Of a DNA stretch of 64,000 nt, positions 38,925-48,340 are shown in pieces; the first letter of the stretch is position 1; each line of letters begins with the position of its first letter. The position numbers were made by a program, and so were the translations under genes. The notes below the pieces were generated by a model that saw only the letters and a list, made by a program, of their open reading frames with translations, searched no databases and had not been told where the DNA came from. The stretch comes from Desulfurispira natronophila (GTDB lineage Bacteria > Chrysiogenota > Chrysiogenetes > Chrysiogenales > Chrysiogenaceae): NCBI RefSeq assembly GCF_014203025.1, contig NZ_JACHID010000009.1:1-64000 (forward strand), written 5' to 3'.

Positions 38925-41659
38925 GTGACACATCGCCCCTGAGCCGTGCCTACACCATAGCCACAGCCGGACTGCTCCACGACATTGGCAAGTTTCTGCA
39001 GCGCAGCGGCAAAAAACTGCTGAAAGCAGATGACTACAACTATGCCTACGGCACCAAGCACGGTTACGGCCACGTGCACGCCGCCTTCACCGGTCTCTTT
39101 TTTGATGGGAAAATCACCTTCAGCGGCGCAGAAAACCAGGAAATCAAGGCATTTTACGACAATATCCTGCAGGCATTCCCCTGGATCGAACAAAACGACC
39201 ACGAAACCTCTCTGGCCAACCTGGCAGCCAACCACCACAAAGTCGGCAATCAATCCCATCCCCTGCAGTGGATCATTGCCGAAGCCGACCGCCTGGCCAG
39301 CGGTTTCGAGCGGGATAAATCCGATGAACACTACAAAGCCTACGCCGAGGCATTGGCAAAGGAAGAGCAAAAACCAACACATGCCAATACCCACATGCGG
39401 AACATATTCAGCGATGTGCAGCTTACCAAGAGGGATAAACCCACAGAATCCTTTTACCCTTTCAGGTCCCTCGAACCAGCTATTTTACCCATAACCAGCG
39501 CCACTACAGAGAAATCAGAGGCAAGCGAGGACTACACCCACCTGTTGACAGGTTTTGCCGAAGGCCTGAGTTCAATTGCCCGCCGCCTAGGGGCAACAAA
39601 ACAGGCCAAAGACAAACACTATTCACTGGCCAACACCTACCTGGCCCTGGCCACCCTTATGGAGCGCCACTGCTGGAGTATTCCATCGGCAACCGTAAGC
39701 TATGAAAGTGGAAAGTTTGTTCCCACCCCAACCAATATATCTCTTTACGACCACAGTCGCGCCACCAGCGCCATTGCCACCGCCCTGTACGCCTGGCACC
39801 AGGAAGAGGATGATATCGACCACGCACAAGCAGGACAGCTGGTGGAAAAAGTCAAAGATCGAGAAGCAGAGAAATTCTGCTTTATCCAGGGCGACTTCAG
39901 CGGCATCCAGCACTTTATTTTCGACGCCGGTGGCGAATCCAACAAGTTTGCCGCCAAAATACTGCGCGCCAAATCCTTCTACGTCTCCATGGCCACCGAG
40001 GCCGCCGCCCATGCCATCTGCCATAAACTGAACCTGCCCCTCAGCTCCATAGTCATGAACGCCGGGGGCAAATTCACCATCCTGGCCGCCAACACCAATA
40101 ATGTGCAAGACGCGGTACAGAGTGTCAGAGAAACCATCAACAAACACTTCCACAACCTGACCTTTGGCCAGACCCGCTTTAACCTGGCTACCCTGCCCTT
40201 CGCCCCGGAAAAACTGGTAATGCGTGAATATGCTGAACTCATGAGCCAGCTGGCCCACGCCCTGGAGTGTGAAAAACTACGACCCCAGATCAGCGAACCC
40301 GTTTTTGACGACTACCTTCGCAGCCGCAACGACCGTGAACTGTGCACCGTCTGCGGCAAGCACTGGGGGGATGAGACCAAGTACGGCATCATCTGCTGCC
40401 ACTGCAACCACTTTCGCCGCCTGGGAGAAGCATTGGTTCGTAGTGGCGAAGATCGCAGCTACTTCCACCTCAGCACTACAGAACATGACAAAACCGAAAC
40501 TGAAGACAAACAGACCCAGTTTCCACTCTTCGGCACCTGGGGCTTCGCATTTGGCAAGAGCCCCGACCTCAGTGCCCCCACCTACAACATCGATCGCCAG
40601 GATACGTTTAGTGGCTTTGCCCACAAACACCTGGCCAACTATGTACCCCGCTGGAAAAATGACGAAGAATGGGAGCAGCAGCGCTATTTCTCCGTCAATA
40701 AAAAAATTCAGCAGGAAAATGAAGGAAAACAGGAGCAAAGTGCCGAGCTCAAAATTAACGCCACTAAAACCTTTGCCCATATTGGCGCTGATGCCCTGCA
40801 CGAAGAAGAAAACGGCAAACTGCGGGGAGTAGCCCATCTGGGTGTGCTCAAGGCCGACGTGGACCACCTGGGCCAGATCTTCAGTCGCGGCTTTACGGTG
40901 GAAAAAGTCAGCTACGCCAATATGTCCCGCATGTCCATGCTCTCGCGCATGCTGGACTACTTCTTCACCGGCTGGCTGCCCTGGCGACTGGCCAAAGAAC
41001 CTGAAGGAGGTGAAATAGACTATCGCAGCGTCTACACCGTCTTTGCCGGGGGCGACGACCTCTTTCTCATCGGCCCCTGGAACCGCATCGTTGATCTGGC
41101 CGGGGAAATAGACCAGCACCTGCGTCAGTACACCGGTGGCAACCCCGATATCCACCTCAGTGCCGGCATCGTCCTGCGCAAAGCCGCCATCCCTGTGCGG
41201 GAGATGGCCCATGATGGCGAAGAAGCCCTGGAGCAAGCCAAGGATGGAGACGGACCAGAGGCTGGGAGTAACCGCAACCGCATCACGGTATTTGATCAGA
41301 CGGTGACATGGGGGGAATACAAGGAACTTAAGCGCAGCGGCGATGCATTAAAGCTACAGACCCAATCTATGGGAAGTGAACTATCTACCCAGTACCTGTA
41401 CGGGCTTTTAAAGTTTAGCCAGGATGCTGCCACTGCGACAACATTCCCTGAAAGTCCAGAAGAAGTGAATGCCTGGATGGAGGCAGCCAAGTGGAGAGCC
41501 CGGCTGAAATATCGGCATCAAAGATACTTTGTGGAGAAGAGCAAAAAGGAGGAGACAAAACTCGAAGCGATGGAATTTGTGTTTAAAGATATCCAAGAAA
41601 ATACCAGTAAAATGAGCATCCCCCTTTCGCGGCTGCTCTACGACCGACGCAGGAGGTAG
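38921..41659 (+). CDS. cas10: Type III-A CRISPR large subunit Cas10 (Csm1)
   Basis: A 912-residue multidomain subunit. The N-terminal HD nuclease has LLHDIGKFLQ (H20-D21), and a zinc-type cysteine set lies near residues 474-497 (CTVCGKHW, CCHC). The second palm domain has the cyclase motif FAGGDDLF (G710-G711-D712-D713), with a C-terminal helical domain after it. Both the HD single-strand DNase and the cyclic-oligoadenylate synthase should therefore be active, which fits the several CARF/SAVED effectors nearby. Confidence 0.95.
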   Translation: MSDTSPLSRAYTIATAGLLHDIGKFLQRSGKKLLKADDYNYAYGTKHGYGHVHAAFTGLFFDGKITFSGAENQEIKAFYDNILQAFPWIEQNDHETSLANLAANHHKVGNQSHPLQWIIAEADRLASGFERDKSDEHYKAYAEALAKEEQKPTHANTHMRNIFSDVQLTKRDKPTESFYPFRSLEPAILPITSATTEKSEASEDYTHLLTGFAEGLSSIARRLGATKQAKDKHYSLANTYLALATLMERHCWSIPSATVSYESGKFVPTPTNISLYDHSRATSAIATALYAWHQEEDDIDHAQAGQLVEKVKDREAEKFCFIQGDFSGIQHFIFDAGGESNKFAAKILRAKSFYVSMATEAAAHAICHKLNLPLSSIVMNAGGKFTILAANTNNVQDAVQSVRETINKHFHNLTFGQTRFNLATLPFAPEKLVMREYAELMSQLAHALECEKLRPQISEPVFDDYLRSRNDRELCTVCGKHWGDETKYGIICCHCNHFRRLGEALVRSGEDRSYFHLSTTEHDKTETEDKQTQFPLFGTWGFAFGKSPDLSAPTYNIDRQDTFSGFAHKHLANYVPRWKNDEEWEQQRYFSVNKKIQQENEGKQEQSAELKINATKTFAHIGADALHEEENGKLRGVAHLGVLKADVDHLGQIFSRGFTVEKVSYANMSRMSMLSRMLDYFFTGWLPWRLAKEPEGGEIDYRSVYTVFAGGDDLFLIGPWNRIVDLAGEIDQHLRQYTGGNPDIHLSAGIVLRKAAIPVREMAHDGEEALEQAKDGDGPEAGSNRNRITVFDQTVTWGEYKELKRSGDALKLQTQSMGSELSTQYLYGLLKFSQDAATATTFPESPEEVNAWMEAAKWRARLKYRHQRYFVEKSKKEETKLEAMEFVFKDIQENTSKMSIPLSRLLYDRRRR

Positions 41660-41661
41660 AT

Positions 41662-42045
41662 ATGACGATAGCAACTATTCGGGAATACGATGATCCAGAG
41701 AAAAGAGTGAAACTTTTTTCGGACCGCGCAGAGGAAACGTTCAAAGCAATGTCTGTTGGAAATCTTACGTTCACTCAGTTGCGCCGCTTCTACAATCAAA
41801 TACTGAGCTACCGGGAGCAAATTGATGCCGATAAACCGTATGAAGAGCTATTGCCATATATAGCGATGGTAAAGGCCAAGGCTGAGTACACATACCAACG
41901 TAATAAAATCAATGATGGCTTTAAGCGATTTATTCAAAGCAATATTGATCAGCTTTGCGATAGCCGCAAGGTAGATGATTTTTTTATCTTTTGCTCACTT
42001 TTCGAGGCAGTGGTGGCTTACAGCAAAGGCAACCTGAAAGACTAA
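41662..42045 (+). CDS. csm2: Type III-A CRISPR small subunit Csm2
   Basis: A 127-residue, mostly helical protein with the Csm2 core LTFTQLRRFYNQIL and C-terminal FFIFCSLFEAVVAYSK. It stacks along the crRNA-target duplex. It starts three bases after cas10. Confidence 0.88.
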   Translation: MTIATIREYDDPEKRVKLFSDRAEETFKAMSVGNLTFTQLRRFYNQILSYREQIDADKPYEELLPYIAMVKAKAEYTYQRNKINDGFKRFIQSNIDQLCDSRKVDDFFIFCSLFEAVVAYSKGNLKD

Positions 42046-42060
42046 AAAACGGAGATCCCC

Positions 42061-42798
42061 ATGAAAATAATAGAAATACGCAAGATAGCCTGCACACTTA
42101 AGACCCTTACTGGTCTCCATATCGGAGGGGGCAATGATGAAATTAAGATAGGTGGTGTGGACAGCGTTGTCATTCGCGATCCTTTAAGCAATGTGCCCTA
42201 CATACCTGGCTCATCGCTCAAAGGCAAGATTCGTTCGCTGGCAGAGTGGACGACTGGCTGCGTTGATACTGGTGAAGGAAATGCCTTTTATATTAAGGGA
42301 AAAGCCAGTGACGCTCCATCGAATGCGCTGCAAATCGTGAAAATTTTTGGCAATGGCAAACCAGATGGCCTTGAGGATGACAACCATACCGTGCTGCAGA
42401 CACGCGTTGCCATTTCCGACGCTTTTATGACACCAGAGAGTCAGAAGCTGTTGCTGGAAAAGCTCGGCTCTTACACTGAAACCAAGTATGAAGTGAGCAT
42501 TAACCGCTTGCAGGGCAAAGTGGGCGGCGGTGGGCCCCGCCAGATTGAGCGTGTACCCGCAGGGGCGGAATTCACCTTTGAAGCCATTTATAAAGTATTC
42601 CATAAGCCCGATGATGAGGCGTTTAATGCTAATGAAGAAGCAGCATTCCAGGGTTTCCTGGGATATGTTGACTTGCTTAGTCACGATGCCTTGGGCGGTG
42701 GTTCCTCCCGTGGCAATGGCAGGGTTGAAGTACGGTGGGCGGATTCGCAGGCAAAGTATTCTGTCGCATGGCCAAAGACTGACCAGAAAGAAGGGTGA
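42061..42798 (+). CDS. csm3: Type III-A CRISPR backbone subunit Csm3 (target RNase)
   Basis: A 245-residue Cas7-group RAMP. The N-terminal LTGLHIGGG and YIPGSSLKGKIRS are the usual RRM and glycine-rich motifs. Asp34 in GGVDSVVIRDP matches the aspartate that cuts target RNA every six bases in known Csm3. Forms the helical backbone. Confidence 0.93.
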   Translation: MKIIEIRKIACTLKTLTGLHIGGGNDEIKIGGVDSVVIRDPLSNVPYIPGSSLKGKIRSLAEWTTGCVDTGEGNAFYIKGKASDAPSNALQIVKIFGNGKPDGLEDDNHTVLQTRVAISDAFMTPESQKLLLEKLGSYTETKYEVSINRLQGKVGGGGPRQIERVPAGAEFTFEAIYKVFHKPDDEAFNANEEAAFQGFLGYVDLLSHDALGGGSSRGNGRVEVRWADSQAKYSVAWPKTDQKEG

Positions 42799-42801
42799 TT
42801 C

Positions 42802-43779
42802 ATGGAATCGCGACGCATTCGCATTCTGCCCCAAAGCTCATTTGTTACCCCCCTGCAATCTGATACCCTGTTTGGCCAGTTCTGCTGGTTGTACCGGGAT
42901 GTGCATGGAAACGAGGCACTTGAGGCGCTCTTGAGCGATATGTCCAACCCTCCACTGGTATTTTCTGATGGCTTTCCGGCCGGATTTCTGCCCCGCCCCA
43001 TCCTGAAGCCGGTAAAACTGCCAACACAAATGCAGGATGGCATGGGCAAGGAGTATAAGAAATTTGCCTTTTTTCCATTTGAGGTGATCCAGAAGCTTCA
43101 GGGCAATCTGACCGAAGGTGCCATTGCCACTGAATACCTGCAAAATCGCCAACAATGGCCAAAACCAGCTTTGCCAGCAAAAAGTATGGTGACAAAAAAT
43201 GCCCTGAATTCTTTCAGCCACTCCACAGCTGGCGAATCGGGACAGCTTTATGGCAGTAATGAACTCTTTTATCCTCATGGTTCGCAACTGGACTTGTATG
43301 TCAGGTTCGACCCTCAGAAGGTTTCCGGGGAAACTCTTCAAGAAATCACTGAACTGATGGGGATGCAGGGATATGGCAAAGACGCTTCCACCGGACGTGG
43401 GCGCTTTAAGGTTTCAGACTGGTGCGAAGCTACCATGCTGCAAAGTGCGCCAGCAGAAACCAACGCCTTTGTGGCTCTTTCTTCCTGTGTTGCCTGCTCC
43501 AGTGCCGACCCTGCCTATGGCAAGGTATTCACCAAGTTCGCCAAACATGGAGGGGGGCTGGCCGCGAGAGGCAAACACATGAAAAACCCCGTGGTGCTCT
43601 ACCAGCCGGGGAGTACATTCGGAATTATACAGCCCCGTGACGTATACGGCAGGATGCTTGCCAATCTGGTAAGCGATGAAGTAGGTGGTAAACACGTGCA
43701 CAACGCCTGCACCATTGCTCTTCCATGTCACATCCCCTCTTCCGAGCTTCCACCCAAAACAGGAGGCAATAATGCGTAA
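42802..43779 (+). CDS. csm4: Type III-A CRISPR subunit Csm4
   Basis: A 325-residue Cas5-group RAMP that caps the complex and holds the crRNA 5' handle. The start LPQSSFVTPLQSDTLFGQFCW and the mid motif MGMQGYGKDASTGRGRFKV match Csm4. Its end overlaps csm5 by eight bases. Confidence 0.91.
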   Translation: MESRRIRILPQSSFVTPLQSDTLFGQFCWLYRDVHGNEALEALLSDMSNPPLVFSDGFPAGFLPRPILKPVKLPTQMQDGMGKEYKKFAFFPFEVIQKLQGNLTEGAIATEYLQNRQQWPKPALPAKSMVTKNALNSFSHSTAGESGQLYGSNELFYPHGSQLDLYVRFDPQKVSGETLQEITELMGMQGYGKDASTGRGRFKVSDWCEATMLQSAPAETNAFVALSSCVACSSADPAYGKVFTKFAKHGGGLAARGKHMKNPVVLYQPGSTFGIIQPRDVYGRMLANLVSDEVGGKHVHNACTIALPCHIPSSELPPKTGGNNA

Positions 43780-45319
43780 ATATACCCGGTTCTGCCTGCT
43801 GGAAGTGCTGACGCCCGTTCACATTGGTAGCGGTGAATACTACGAGCCCATGGACTATTTCCCGAAAGAGAAAGCTCTGCACCTGTTTGACCACAGCTCT
43901 TTCCAAAGCTACCTGAAGCAGATTGGCAAAAGCGATATTTTTTTCGATCATTGCCGCAAAAGCCGTTATGACGACCTTCTGCGCTTTATTGATGAACACG
44001 CTCCCAAGTGTGATGGGGTGAATGCGCGCATTCCCTTATCAGATGCGACACAAAAAGTTTTTGGACAAAAACGCCCCACGTTTGGCAGCAATGACGAAAT
44101 ACTCCAGGTGGTAAAAGCTGGTGCTCACAGTGAACCCATAATTCCTGGCTCTTCCGTGAAAGGAGCCCTCCGCACATTAGTGCTTAACTCAATATTGGGT
44201 CAAAATGAGTTTCCGCAAAATGAGACTAACTTACTTGCTGGAAAAAACCTGCGTGACAGCAACAAACAGGACGCCTTTGATTTTTTTCGCGATTTCCGTG
44301 TAAGCGATTTTTCACCTATAGACGCACAATCTCAGATTGATATACCCAATCGCCTCTCCGACAAGCGAAAATTGGATGGTGAATTCGCAGGCGTTGACTG
44401 GAGATTGACAACACAAAGCCGCCTTGCCATGACAGAATTCATCACCAGCGGCCAGTTTATCGGCGAAATCAGTTTTGGCCACAACACCCTGTATAAAGCA
44501 CCATGGAGCAATTTCGAAAAACTCTGGGAGGACTTGCTGTCATCATCCAATGCCTATCTTGAGGCCGAAGATGACAGGTTTATGCAAGCAATCCAGAATC
44601 ATTCCAGTATTCGGTTGAACAAGGGTGGCCAAAAGCCTGCCTCTTCAGTTCAACAAATTCAGCAGTTACTTGAGCACGACCCGCCCGCTGGCAGTGACGA
44701 GCTGCTCCTGAAAATTGGCCGTCATACTGGCGGGAGAACGAAAATGCTGGAGCATTACTTTGGGATTCTCCCTACAGAAAAAGCGAAGTATGCTAAGAAG
44801 AGAAAAATTTCCGACTATTTTCAGTCCTCTATATGGTTATCATCTACCGGCATACCACTTGGTTGGGTAAAGGTTCGTCTACTTAGCGATGATGAGTGGC
44901 AGGACTACCAGCGTCAGTGTGCCGAAAGGGCTTCGCAGCAGCAACAGGCATTTTTGCGAAGGCAGAAAATAAGGGATGAACAGCAGCAGCAGCAGGAAGC
45001 CGCTCAACAAGCTGCCGTGAAACGTCAGCAACAACGCGAAGCCGAAGCCGCCGCCAAAGCCGCTGAAGCAGAAAAACTAGCCAGCATGGGCGAGGTGGAG
45101 CGCACGCTGCATGAAGTTTCTCAGATATCTACGCTGGATAATCGCGAAGGAAAACTGCTGGTATTGTGGCAGAAACTTGACAGCTATAGCCCGCAAGAGC
45201 AACAAGCCATTGCCGAAGCCTGTAAACAGCAGTTTGTCGCCACAGGAAAGTGGAGCGGTAAAATCAGCAAAAAACAAAAAGAAAAAGTCAGTAAAATCAA
45301 GCAAATCCTGGGAGAGTAA
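43772..45319 (+). CDS. csm5: Type III-A CRISPR subunit Csm5 with long coiled-coil tail
   Basis: A RAMP subunit at the crRNA 3' end. Residues 1-385 carry the Csm5 pattern (LEVLTPVHIGSGEYYEP, IIPGSSVKGALRTLVLN, later GWVKVRLL). Typical Csm5 ends near there. This one goes on about 130 residues: a Q/A/E/K-rich coiled coil (QQQQAFLRRQKI, QQREAEAAAKAAEAEKL) and a small C-terminal helical module (WQKLDSYSPQEQQAIAEAC, basic end). I chose the ATG at 43772 with AGGAGG just upstream (515 residues). Confidence 0.88.
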   Translation: MRKYTRFCLLEVLTPVHIGSGEYYEPMDYFPKEKALHLFDHSSFQSYLKQIGKSDIFFDHCRKSRYDDLLRFIDEHAPKCDGVNARIPLSDATQKVFGQKRPTFGSNDEILQVVKAGAHSEPIIPGSSVKGALRTLVLNSILGQNEFPQNETNLLAGKNLRDSNKQDAFDFFRDFRVSDFSPIDAQSQIDIPNRLSDKRKLDGEFAGVDWRLTTQSRLAMTEFITSGQFIGEISFGHNTLYKAPWSNFEKLWEDLLSSSNAYLEAEDDRFMQAIQNHSSIRLNKGGQKPASSVQQIQQLLEHDPPAGSDELLLKIGRHTGGRTKMLEHYFGILPTEKAKYAKKRKISDYFQSSIWLSSTGIPLGWVKVRLLSDDEWQDYQRQCAERASQQQQAFLRRQKIRDEQQQQQEAAQQAAVKRQQQREAEAAAKAAEAEKLASMGEVERTLHEVSQISTLDNREGKLLVLWQKLDSYSPQEQQAIAEACKQQFVATGKWSGKISKKQKEKVSKIKQILGE

Positions 45320-45324
45320 GGCCA

Positions 45325-47508
45325 GTGAACATCTGCCTTAGCACTATTGGGGGGAGCTGGACTATAGTACCCGAGCTTGTCGGCTTTATAGCCCCCGGAC
45401 AGTACGATTTCTACCGCCACCACCCTCAGCATGACAGTATCGACAGCTTACGGCAAGAGTACGCCATTTCTCCTGCCGATGAACTCTGGCTTATTACAAC
45501 CAGCGACACTGTAGTCATGAGTGCCCTACACCAGGTTGAGCGCTGGCACCAGGCCGCACAAATTACACTTCCGATACGCGCATTCACACTGGAAGGCATA
45601 GCTGACCTGGAAACCCACCAGCAAAGCCAGCAGATGCGCGATGCCGTACTGAGGCTATGCTCCAGCGCTGCCAGGATATGCAATGAAAGCAGCGGGGAGC
45701 TCTGCCTTAGCCTTGCCGGTGGTCGAAAAAACATGAGTGCTGATATGCAATACGGCGCTACCATCTTTGGCACCAAGGCACTTCTGCACATCACCTCGGG
45801 CAACCTGCCGCAAGTTCTTTTCAACCTCTCTCCAGAAAACTGGAGAGAGCCGCCAGAATCCGCAATCGCCAGATTATTTACACCAGCCGTAATAGACAAG
45901 ATCCAACCAAGCCCTCTGGCATTTACCCTCCCTGGGCCAAAACCACTCTTTGCGCCAGACCACACAAGAAGTCACCAGGCATTTACCATTCACCAGATAA
46001 AACCAGGCACCGAATTTCTGCATACAATTCAGCAGCGCCAGCAAGCTGGCCAAAACCTCCATTACAACCTGGCCCCCAATAACCCGATCTATCTCAACCA
46101 TAGTGGCAACTACACTGGGCTTTTCAGCCTGTCCCCTCAGCAGGTTGAGTACCTGCAGCAACACCACATTGGACGCGATCCTCAGTTTTATCAGCAAGAA
46201 ACAGCACTGCTGCACAACCTGCCCAAATACGACCTGCATTGCCACCTTGGCGGAATACTTACACCCAAAGATATTCTCACCATAGCAGAAGCACATAGTG
46301 AGCTACTCAAACCATATCAGGAGATAATACGCCCTGCAGTTGCCGCCTGGCTGCCATTACTGGAAAATGCTGATTACACAGGACTTTGGCAAAAACTTCG
46401 TCAACAGGCAGCACCGTACCAACTGCAAAGACGGCCACTGCGTGCCATGAAATATATTATTCCAATCCCCGAGCCACTGGGACTTTGCGCATTTTTACAT
46501 CTATTTAATAATGACCACGAAGCATTGACATGCTTTATATATGGCGAATTTGTTGATGATAAAGTGTTTACAGCAATTGGATTTGAAAATTATGAAGCCA
46601 TTGGTGACCTGCAAGGCTCAAATCTTCTGCAAAGCGAACTGGCAGTCGAGCTTGCAATAGAGACACTTTTTCGTAACTCACGCCATGACAACCTGGCATA
46701 TCTGGAGTTACGCTCCAACATAAGCAATATTTGCAGAAACATTTTGACTCCAACTCAGGCGTTTGGCCTGCTGTGCCGACAATTGGAAAAACAATGCCGC
46801 TCCACCGGCATAGATGCCAGGCTTATTATAACTGCCAGTCGCCACCGTGATACCGACCAGATAAGCACACTCATTAATACCGTCTGCACCATTATGCAGA
46901 ACCCAGAGCTGACCCCCTGGCTTGCCGGGCTTGACCTTGCTGGCGACGAACAGGCCATGAAACCCGAAGAAGTGCGCAAAGCATTTCTGCCGGCACTGCA
47001 CCAGTGCCTGCATGTCACCATCCATGCAGGAGAGAACCAGCCCGTAGAGAATATTTGGGCTGCAGCCTACCATTTAAGTGCTGAACGCATAGGACATGGT
47101 TTGACTCTGCGCGAGAACCACAGCCTGCTTTCAAATTTTCGCGACCGAGGTATAGATTTGGAAATGTGCCCAACCAGTAACCACCAAATTGTTGGGTACC
47201 CTCAATTCCCATTAAGTGATAACGACCCTGGAAATTATCCCTTGCAGCACTACCTTCAGCAAGGACTCAACGTAACCGTCAACACCGACAACCCCGGCAT
47301 TTCACAAACCAATGCCAGTAAAGAGCTTTACCGCGCTGCCAGTATGAGCTTTAACGGATTGAGCCTGCTTGATATAGCCCAGATCATAAAAAACGGATTC
47401 AGTGCAGCCTTTTTACCACACAGCACCAGAAAGCAGTTACTGCTATCTACAGAGCAAAATCTTGTGCGTGAATATTATCGAATCAGCTCCAGACAAGCAA
47501 ACCTGTGA
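45325..47508 (+). CDS. cad1: CARF-adenosine deaminase fusion, Cad1-type CRISPR effector
   Basis: A 727-residue protein starting at GTG, with GGGAGAG eight bases upstream and six bases after csm5. Residues 1-190 are a CARF sensor (LSTIGGSW; SLAGGRKNMSAD, residues 129-140). Residues 300-727 are a metal-dependent adenosine deaminase with all key residues: HxH at 305/307, HAGE (H567, E570), IGHG (H591), CPTSN and NTDNPG (D655). This is the layout of Cad1, a cOA-activated deaminase reported to turn ATP into ITP. Here the deaminase is expected to switch on when Cas10 makes cOA. The preferred ring size is not visible. Confidence 0.87.
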   Translation: MNICLSTIGGSWTIVPELVGFIAPGQYDFYRHHPQHDSIDSLRQEYAISPADELWLITTSDTVVMSALHQVERWHQAAQITLPIRAFTLEGIADLETHQQSQQMRDAVLRLCSSAARICNESSGELCLSLAGGRKNMSADMQYGATIFGTKALLHITSGNLPQVLFNLSPENWREPPESAIARLFTPAVIDKIQPSPLAFTLPGPKPLFAPDHTRSHQAFTIHQIKPGTEFLHTIQQRQQAGQNLHYNLAPNNPIYLNHSGNYTGLFSLSPQQVEYLQQHHIGRDPQFYQQETALLHNLPKYDLHCHLGGILTPKDILTIAEAHSELLKPYQEIIRPAVAAWLPLLENADYTGLWQKLRQQAAPYQLQRRPLRAMKYIIPIPEPLGLCAFLHLFNNDHEALTCFIYGEFVDDKVFTAIGFENYEAIGDLQGSNLLQSELAVELAIETLFRNSRHDNLAYLELRSNISNICRNILTPTQAFGLLCRQLEKQCRSTGIDARLIITASRHRDTDQISTLINTVCTIMQNPELTPWLAGLDLAGDEQAMKPEEVRKAFLPALHQCLHVTIHAGENQPVENIWAAAYHLSAERIGHGLTLRENHSLLSNFRDRGIDLEMCPTSNHQIVGYPQFPLSDNDPGNYPLQHYLQQGLNVTVNTDNPGISQTNASKELYRAASMSFNGLSLLDIAQIIKNGFSAAFLPHSTRKQLLLSTEQNLVREYYRISSRQANL

Positions 47509-47524
47509 AAAAGGATAGCATTTG

Positions 47525-48034
47525 ATGGAAACCTTTATGTTTATGAACGACCACGCTTGGGAGATAGTAGACCGCATTGGAATACTGATGGGCATTGTTA
47601 TGTTCATACCCGTCGCCTGGGCCAGTGTTCTCTATATTCGGCGCAATTACTTAAAAAAAAGACTGATTGACAGGGCCCTCAAACGAGCGAACACCCACAT
47701 TGTAGCCTGTGTTGAGCTGACCGGTAAAAGCGAAATAGTTATTAGTGCCAGTGAAACTATTCATCGCTTAAAATTACAGGGAGATATTCTCGCCAAGCGG
47801 GAGTTCCAACGTAAAGGGGTAAACCTCGCCGATTGGGTTAAAGTGGAAAAACTTCGTGAAGAACTTGTACAATTTAAAAAAGAACTACAACTACAAAATC
47901 CTGAGTATATTCACCTCTTTTATTCCGGTCCAGTAGCCGTAGCCATAATACTCGGTGATATTTTCTCCAACTGTAAAAATGTGATAATATACCATCATGG
48001 CGGCGGTCATTATCATCGCAGTGCCCTCGTTTAG
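47525..48034 (+). CDS. Membrane-anchored SAVED/CARF-like sensor (Cam1-like layout)
   Basis: A 169-residue protein 16 bases after cad1. Residues 17-38 form one clear membrane helix, then a basic stretch (RRNYLKKRLIDRALKR). The soluble part ends with YIHLFYSGPVAVAIILGD (128-145) and NVIIYHH, which matches the last strand-helix unit of SAVED domains (F-x-x-x-P-x-x-x-A-x-x-x-G). At about 120 residues it is a single CARF-sized unit, so it probably works as a dimer. The layout resembles membrane effectors such as Cam1, which disturb membranes when cOA binds. Confidence 0.6.
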   Translation: METFMFMNDHAWEIVDRIGILMGIVMFIPVAWASVLYIRRNYLKKRLIDRALKRANTHIVACVELTGKSEIVISASETIHRLKLQGDILAKREFQRKGVNLADWVKVEKLREELVQFKKELQLQNPEYIHLFYSGPVAVAIILGDIFSNCKNVIIYHHGGGHYHRSALV

Positions 48035-48061
48035 CCGCTTGGTGAAACACCTTATTTCGGA

Positions 48062-48186
48062 CAGGCAAATGAAAAATCCTCCAGGTGCAAGGCGCTCGCA
48101 GAGCCTGGAATGAGGCGTACATGGAGTACGTTGCAGTGACGAGCGACAGCGAGCAACACCGCAGATTGAGGATTTTCAGCAGCCTG
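48062..48186 (+). repeat. Dispersed inverted-repeat element, family 1, full copy A
   Basis: A 125-base element whose ends are inverted repeats: CAGGCAAATGAAAAATCCTC at the left and GAGGATTTTCAGCAGCCTG at the right. The inside has GTGCAAGGCGCTCGCAGAGC and GACGAGCGACAGCGAGCAAC. Related copies lie at 8102-8170, 12869-12944, 49990-50068 and 50755-50872. It sits between the membrane effector gene and the CRISPR leader. No coding sense. Confidence 0.75.
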
Positions 48187-48340
48187 TTAGGGCAAGTGGA
48201 GATTTGCGACCTGCTAAACAGTTCATTAACAATGGAATACAAATTTCTGGCTTTACAAAGAAGATTTTTTCCATAAAATGTCGGTGATTTGCGAAAACAG
48301 CCTCGTCGATCTTTCCTGTAAAAGCCATGACAATGACGGA
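48187..48340 (+). promoter_or_regulatory. CRISPR leader with candidate promoter
   Basis: A 154-base A/T-rich stretch directly before the first repeat. TTTACA (48252-48257) and TAAAAT (48274-48279), 16 bases apart, form a plausible sigma-70 promoter about 62 bases upstream of repeat 1. The degenerate repeat lies at the far end of the array, which agrees with this being the leader side. Confidence 0.6.
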
